From contig OZ026606.1 in the NCBI GenBank assembly GCA_964020085.1, positions 13,031,797 to 13,095,796 on the forward strand: 64,000 nt of DNA, given 5' to 3'. This document shows positions 59,231 through 64,000 of the stretch, piece after piece. How positions within the stretch are numbered: position 1 is the first letter of the stretch; every line of letters starts with the position of its first letter. The position numbers were made by a program, and so were the translations under genes. The notes under the pieces were generated by a model. That model had not been told where the DNA came from. It saw only the letters and a list, made by a program, of their open reading frames with translations, and searched no databases. The stretch comes from Micromussa lordhowensis. Lineage: Eukaryota > Cnidaria > Anthozoa > Scleractinia > Lobophylliidae.

Positions 59231-60479
59231 TTAGAATACATTATTTTCTGCTAGATTTTAAATTAAGCAGTGTGAAATTGTTCTACTTATTTTCTGATCC
59301 CAAGAGACTAGGAGTCTCTTGCTAATTCTTAAGAACCTCCATATAACCAACTTGACTTTGTGTTTTCAAGTTTATATATCACAATTTTTTTTTCCCTCTG
59401 GAATGTGTTCCCTCTGGAATGTTAAATATCATTTACATAAATCAGTTGCAATCATGTTTTCACCACTCTAAGAACTGTAATCATTTCCTCCCGAAATATC
59501 ACTCGTTTTAATAACTATTACTGTAGGATAGTCATTCAGAATAGAAGCGTATCACCTCATTATTGCGTACTTTCCATCCTTGAAGTATCAGATGCCTTGA
59601 ACTATCAGGCTCAAAACGATTGCTAATTAAATACAGTATTTAGGACTTGCAACGATGAAATCGTGCAAGCCACTGGCATTAGAAAAAACATCAAGGGCTG
59701 GAGAATGAACGCTAAAAAAAGGTTTCTCTTCGGTCAAACAGGCTGATTTATAGATTTTGCTGATTTCGATGCCAGACGAATAAATGATCAACGATCACTG
59801 AGTCGGAAACGGGTAACAAACTGTAGCAAGCTTTCCATACCTTGCCAGTCTGCTTGCGGCAATTGAATATTTGAAGATGTTAGATGCAATATCCAGAACT
59901 ATCAGAGGCTGTCCTAAAATTGAGCTCCACTCAAAAGATTCGAAAAGATTGTATTCCAAATCAGCATCTGAGAGCTATCTTTTTCAGATGGTTTCGAAAC
60001 AATCCTGGCTTCCAAACGAAAGTCAAACATAACCACTGCAATGCACACTGTATGTTGCCCAGTACAGAGCTCTCAAGCCTCCTGCATTGAGCGGGAGACT
60101 CAAACAAATGCCGTCCAGATGAGATAAGCGAGGAATCTGAAATTTTGAAGTTTACCACTATGTTTTACAAAGGACCCCATTAAGCCATAAAACTGCTGAA
60201 CTAAGCTATCAATATCCAGGTCAATTATTTTTAAACAGATATTAAAAACAAACCTGCATTCACCGAGACCCAAAGAGGAGAAGACAGCAAGTTGAAGGGT
60301 GCAAGCACTACATTGACATGAGGAAGTTGGAAAGCTCCGTCTTCATCGTCACCAACCTGAAGGGAAGAGGGGAGGATCCTTGTGACGTGCCTGCAGGGAA
60401 TCATGGTAGTTGTCAGTTAAACCCCTGCGCTATGATTGGCTACTCGAACGGTCAAGATGCGATGTATGGCTATGTATGG
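59231..60479. other. Between the duplication and the fold-back cluster, no gene recognised
   Basis: AT-rich with short frames. The two CCCTCTGGAATGT words at 59395-59420 are a local duplication. Confidence 0.5.
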
Positions 60480-60495
60480 GTTATTGACCAAGTGT

Positions 60496-60528
<33 letters not shown>

Positions 60529-60634
60529 TTTTTTGCGTGTTTATGGACCGAGACGGAGTCGAGGTCCATAAACACGCAAAACAAAGAACGAGGCCAATAT
60601 CAAGCCATCTTGACCGAACAAGCTTGGTCAATAA
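60480..60634. mobile_element. CAAGATGGCTGGATA-family fold-back element
   Basis: Arms of about 70 bp (60480-60549 and 60565-60634), starting TTATTGACCAAG and ending CTTGGTCAATAA, meet at a short loop. Frames on both strands arise from the symmetry. Confidence 0.8.
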
Positions 60635-60689
60635 AGGATTTATTATATGGCATTTGGGGAATTTTTTCTTGCGGGACAAGGCGGGTAGT

Positions 60690-60727
60690 CCCGAGCGGGC
60701 AAGATGGCTCCATCCTGCCCGCTCGGG
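60690..60727. repeat. GC-rich hairpin
   Basis: CCCGAGCGGGCAAGATGG pairs with CCATCCTGCCCGCTCGGG across a two-base loop. A related GAGCGGGCAAGATGG occurs at 463-477. Confidence 0.75.
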
Positions 60728-60909
60728 TAGCCAATCACAGTGCAGGATTTGATTCATCTTGCCCGCTCGCGGAGTTGGCCATATAATAAGTATGGGTTAT
60801 TGACCAAGTGTACATGTGACATCGTGATTCAGGGCCCGCGGAGCGGATTTTCAAGTGGGGGGGCTAAGGCGAACGCGCAAGCGTTAGCCAACTAGGGGGA
60901 TCCGGGGGC

Positions 60910-61309
60910 TACCCTGGGTTCCAGAGGATATTTTTTTCTGATCGATATTTCGCGGCGAAGCTGCGTTAACGAGGCGCAAAGCGCCGAGGAGAAAAAAATA
61001 ACCTCTGGTCACAGGAGCACGCAATCTCATTTCCATGCGAGAATCAGTTCAGAAATTGAACTGGGTCACCGATTGGATACTCCCATGTCCGCAGGGAATT
61101 AACAATATAACAATGGCCCTGATTGGCTACATCGAACAACGGACATGGGAGTATCCAATCGGTGACCCAGTTCAATTTCTGAACTGATTCTCGCATGGAA
61201 ATGAGATTGCGTACTCCTGTGACCAGAGATTATTTTTTTCTGCGCCTCGTTAACGCAGCTTCGCCGCGAAATATCGATCAGAAAAAAATATCCTCTGGAA
61301 CCCAGGGTA
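60910..61309. mobile_element. Large fold-back element with ~170-180 bp arms
   Basis: Arms 60910-61091 and 61140-61309 are inverted copies (TACCCTGGGTTCCAGAGG outside, ATACTCCCATGTCCG inside), nearly identical apart from a ~13-bp insertion in the left arm (AAGCGCCGAGG region). The loop is about 48 bp. The 61099-61389 frame is an artefact of the right arm. Confidence 0.85.
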
Positions 61310-61639
61310 TCCGGGGGCATGCTCCCCGGGAAAATTTGAAATATTATTCTTCTGAAATGGCTAGAAATGCATCCAAAAAACGCTAACATTAAGTTAATTT
61401 TTAATTGTTTTCAATGAAAAACATAGAAAAAAAAACGTATTACAACCTCATATTTTAACAAAATATCATGAAATAGATGTATTGGCTAACTTCTAAGCTA
61501 AATGCGAAATTTGGAGCGTTTCTGACAAAGTTAAATTTTGAGTAAAACACCTTCCGCCCTTTTTCCACCGAAGTCTTCAATTACAAAGACACGAAGAAGG
61601 TTTTTGAAAGAAGAACAAAAACAGAACAAAAAAAAGAAA

Positions 61640-61736
61640 GATTTCACCGACCTCGAATTGAACCATCGAGTGTCACGACAAAACAAATTCGAATCATCTC
61701 CGTTCGGCGCGTTATCCACTTGAGCTAACGAAACAG
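61640..61736 (-). mobile_element. tRNA-derived SINE head or tRNA relic
   Basis: Minus-strand box A TAGCTCAAGTGG (61727-61716) and box B GGTTCAATTCGAGG (61664-61651). An A/T-rich tail follows. The cloverleaf is imperfect, so a functional tRNA is unlikely. Confidence 0.5.
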
Positions 61737-62030
61737 AGGTGAGAAGTGATTGCGTTATAGTGACTTCATGCTTTGGCGAAACAAAAGGTTTCTTTTGTTT
61801 TTCGTTTAACAATAGATCTCCAAAAGATACCGCTTGGAAAACTGAGGGTTGTTTGCATACGTAATATCTTGACAACGAAGAGCAACCCAGCGAAAACAAA
61901 TTCAGAGCAATGTTTCTCAGGTAAAACGAAACCCATATGCCAAAATTCAGGCCCTTTCGCGAACATTTTTTTTTTCAGCCAAATAGTCACTTAGCACCGT
62001 TTTGCACTCACCCCTTCAATTATTATATGG

Positions 62031-64000
62031 CAAATTATACCCATCAAGTTTTCTTTGTCCTCGGAATGGGTAGCTTTCTAAACTAATAATCAACGGCACA
62101 TACATCCTGCAACAAGGCAATTGAGATTAGTGAGGCTTTGAACTGTAGAACTAGCTATGTATTTGTGGATTTCATATACAACCACATGCATGAGGTCAAC
62201 AATTGGCGCATCAGTTTCTCATCTGCATACACGATTGTTTTGTTCTTTGAGCAACGAAATATATCTCAGTTACAAACATTAAACAAATCAAACATTGATA
62301 ATAATATTATATGAGGAAAGTAAAACAAACCATTTAGATTCGATTTACCGATGGAGATTGTAGCGCTGAAAGGAAGCTAAAGGAAACCAGAGAGGACAAT
62401 GAGCTTCTATTTTGACCAAAATGCAACACTCAGGTTATTAGCATACATGTATGTATAAAAGACTTTTAAAACAAAAAAAAAAACAGTGAAAGAGAAATGT
62501 ATTCACTTAACTGTTACCACACTGAACCTTCTTTTTTCAAGATCTGGTAGAGGGATTTTTCATTACTAGTACGAAAAATGCAAATTTGTGTAACTCGCAA
62601 TGTTTATGTTTGCACACACTAATAATATTGACTTTGTATTTACACGGTTGGTCGGCAATAACGAAGCGAAATGACAAATTTTTCCATGTTTTTGAATAAT
62701 TAGCAAAATAATATGCTCTCCTCATTATGAACTATCAAGGGTTCGGTAAGAATACTTAAAAAAGTGTTGTATGTAGATCAGTAGATCAGCCAAATGGGCC
62801 AGCAAATTATCGTTTGTGACTGGCAGCGTGGTGGGCTTGACTGGCGACACGCACTTTGCAATCAAAAAAAAAATTTATATGTGCCTATCCAAATCGTAGC
62901 TAGACTTTGAATTGTGTCGCTAGATGATGTTGCTTACTAGCATCATAAAATGATCCCTTCTGACTGCAATTGAGAACTCGACTTGAAGCTTGTGTACTAT
63001 AAATAACTTTGTGATTGTGCTGATTGATGTGCTTACGGCTGATTGATGTGCTTACGGCTTTTTTGAAGTTACAGAGGATATATTCAAACCTTGTTAATAC
63101 ACCTTAAAATAAACGTGAGATTCCAAATTTCAGATCTAGGCTGAAAATAAGCGACAGTATATTGTGTTTAGGCTTCAGGTCTTGATATAAAAGATGCCAC
63201 TCTCCTCGTCTCAAAGTCTCCAATAATGTACTCAAGATGTTCGAAAGGTGTAAGCTGCTCTAACTGGCCACATTCATTTTGGTGAATCTAAACTCTTTGG
63301 CTCTCTCTCTCTCTCTCTAATGTCTAAAATGCAAATTTTCTGTCAAGGCTGGACAGAAATTATGAGGTAGAACATTAGTGGGGAGCTACAATATGAAGAT
63401 TAAACTCAAATAAATCAAGTGAAGATATGAGAGAATTTATCATGCTTTCTGCCTGTATACAACCAGTGACATCAGAAGGTCCTTAAACTCGGTTCCAGAG
63501 CCTCAACACAGCTTTTCACAGTCCACCAATTTTTCTGGGAGTACCTCACCCCCTGGAGTTTTCTCCACATGAATGTCAGCTTGGAACATTCTAACCTGTG
63601 TGACAGACTGTTTTCAGAAACCCTTCCAACTGAATTGAAATTCAAAGTCTAGGTATCACAAAGAGGCAATTCAAAACCCTTGCTCAAAAATATGCAAACT
63701 GTAACTCACAAATATCTTACCCTATATCAAAGGTCAGATCAAAATACTGGAAATGAAAATATGTTCGTTACCTTATGCAGTGTTATGCTTGCATTACACT
63801 TGGTTTTGTTGTTTGATATTAGATGTGAGATGGTCCAAGGAGAAATAATATATTTGGGGTAAATGGTCTTAGGTATTCAGCTGATCACTTTCACCGCTTT
63901 CCATCTCTATGGTGCAATTGCACAATACTATGACAGGAGACAAACAAATCAAAGGCCTTTTGTTATCAATTTGTCTAGCAGACAGATTAGATGAAATGAA
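62031..64000. repeat. Direct duplication, right copy (runs off the window)
   Basis: Same sequence as the left copy, offset 4,760 bp at its start and about 4,773 at its end. One ~20-bp local insertion lies near 63645. The true right edge is outside the window. Confidence 0.92.

Overview
The window looks like nuclear DNA of an anthozoan cnidarian, most likely a reef coral. It is AT-rich, has introns with standard GT/AG borders, and is crowded with Helitron, Penelope-like, Ty3/gypsy, LINE, mariner-like and fold-back elements. Its one large host locus is an NLR gene whose accessory domains (group 1 glycosyltransferase, DZIP3-type HEPN) are known from coral NLR repertoires. The organism assignment is inference from gene and repeat types; no species marker is present.

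Layout. 1-12 kb: repeats and unassigned DNA, with a LINE 3' fragment (4.1-4.6 kb), one possible small secreted cationic peptide gene (4.94-5.27 kb), a clean MITE (6.2 kb) and a dispersed non-autonomous repeat family with a tRNA-like SINE (7-9.6 kb). 12.3-20.1 kb: one intact 2,569-codon Helitron (Helentron-like) ORF on the minus strand, carrying a 2A ribosome-skipping motif, a papain-like protease, a HUH Rep, a PIF1-type helicase and a C-terminal endonuclease. 20.8-26.1 kb: a TIR element with 9-bp target duplication, a 312/324-bp triple tandem repeat and more fold-back elements.

27.1-45.3 kb, minus strand: the main locus. I read it as one gene: glycosyltransferase exon, short linker exon, three tandem copies of a two-exon OTU cysteine-protease cassette, a DZIP3-like HEPN exon, and a NACHT-LRR exon. 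All module junctions I could reconstruct are phase 1, and the inferred coding sequence is 5,952 nt, an exact multiple of three (1,983 aa). Its introns hold a Penelope-like element with a 12-bp target duplication and a decayed Ty3/gypsy element beside the remnant of a fourth cassette. If expressed as modelled, NACHT-LRR would provide sensing and oligomerisation, while the glycosyltransferase, triple OTU and HEPN modules would be candidate effector or adaptor parts.

45.3-64 kb: intergenic DNA with fold-back elements, a second decayed Penelope-like element split at a TA by a 2.7-kb non-autonomous mariner-like element with palindromic CTCGCGAGACGAG arrays at both ends, diverged tandem repeats (56.2-56.7 kb), and a nearly identical ~1.97-kb direct duplication (57.27-59.23 and 62.03-64.0 kb) around further inverted-repeat elements.
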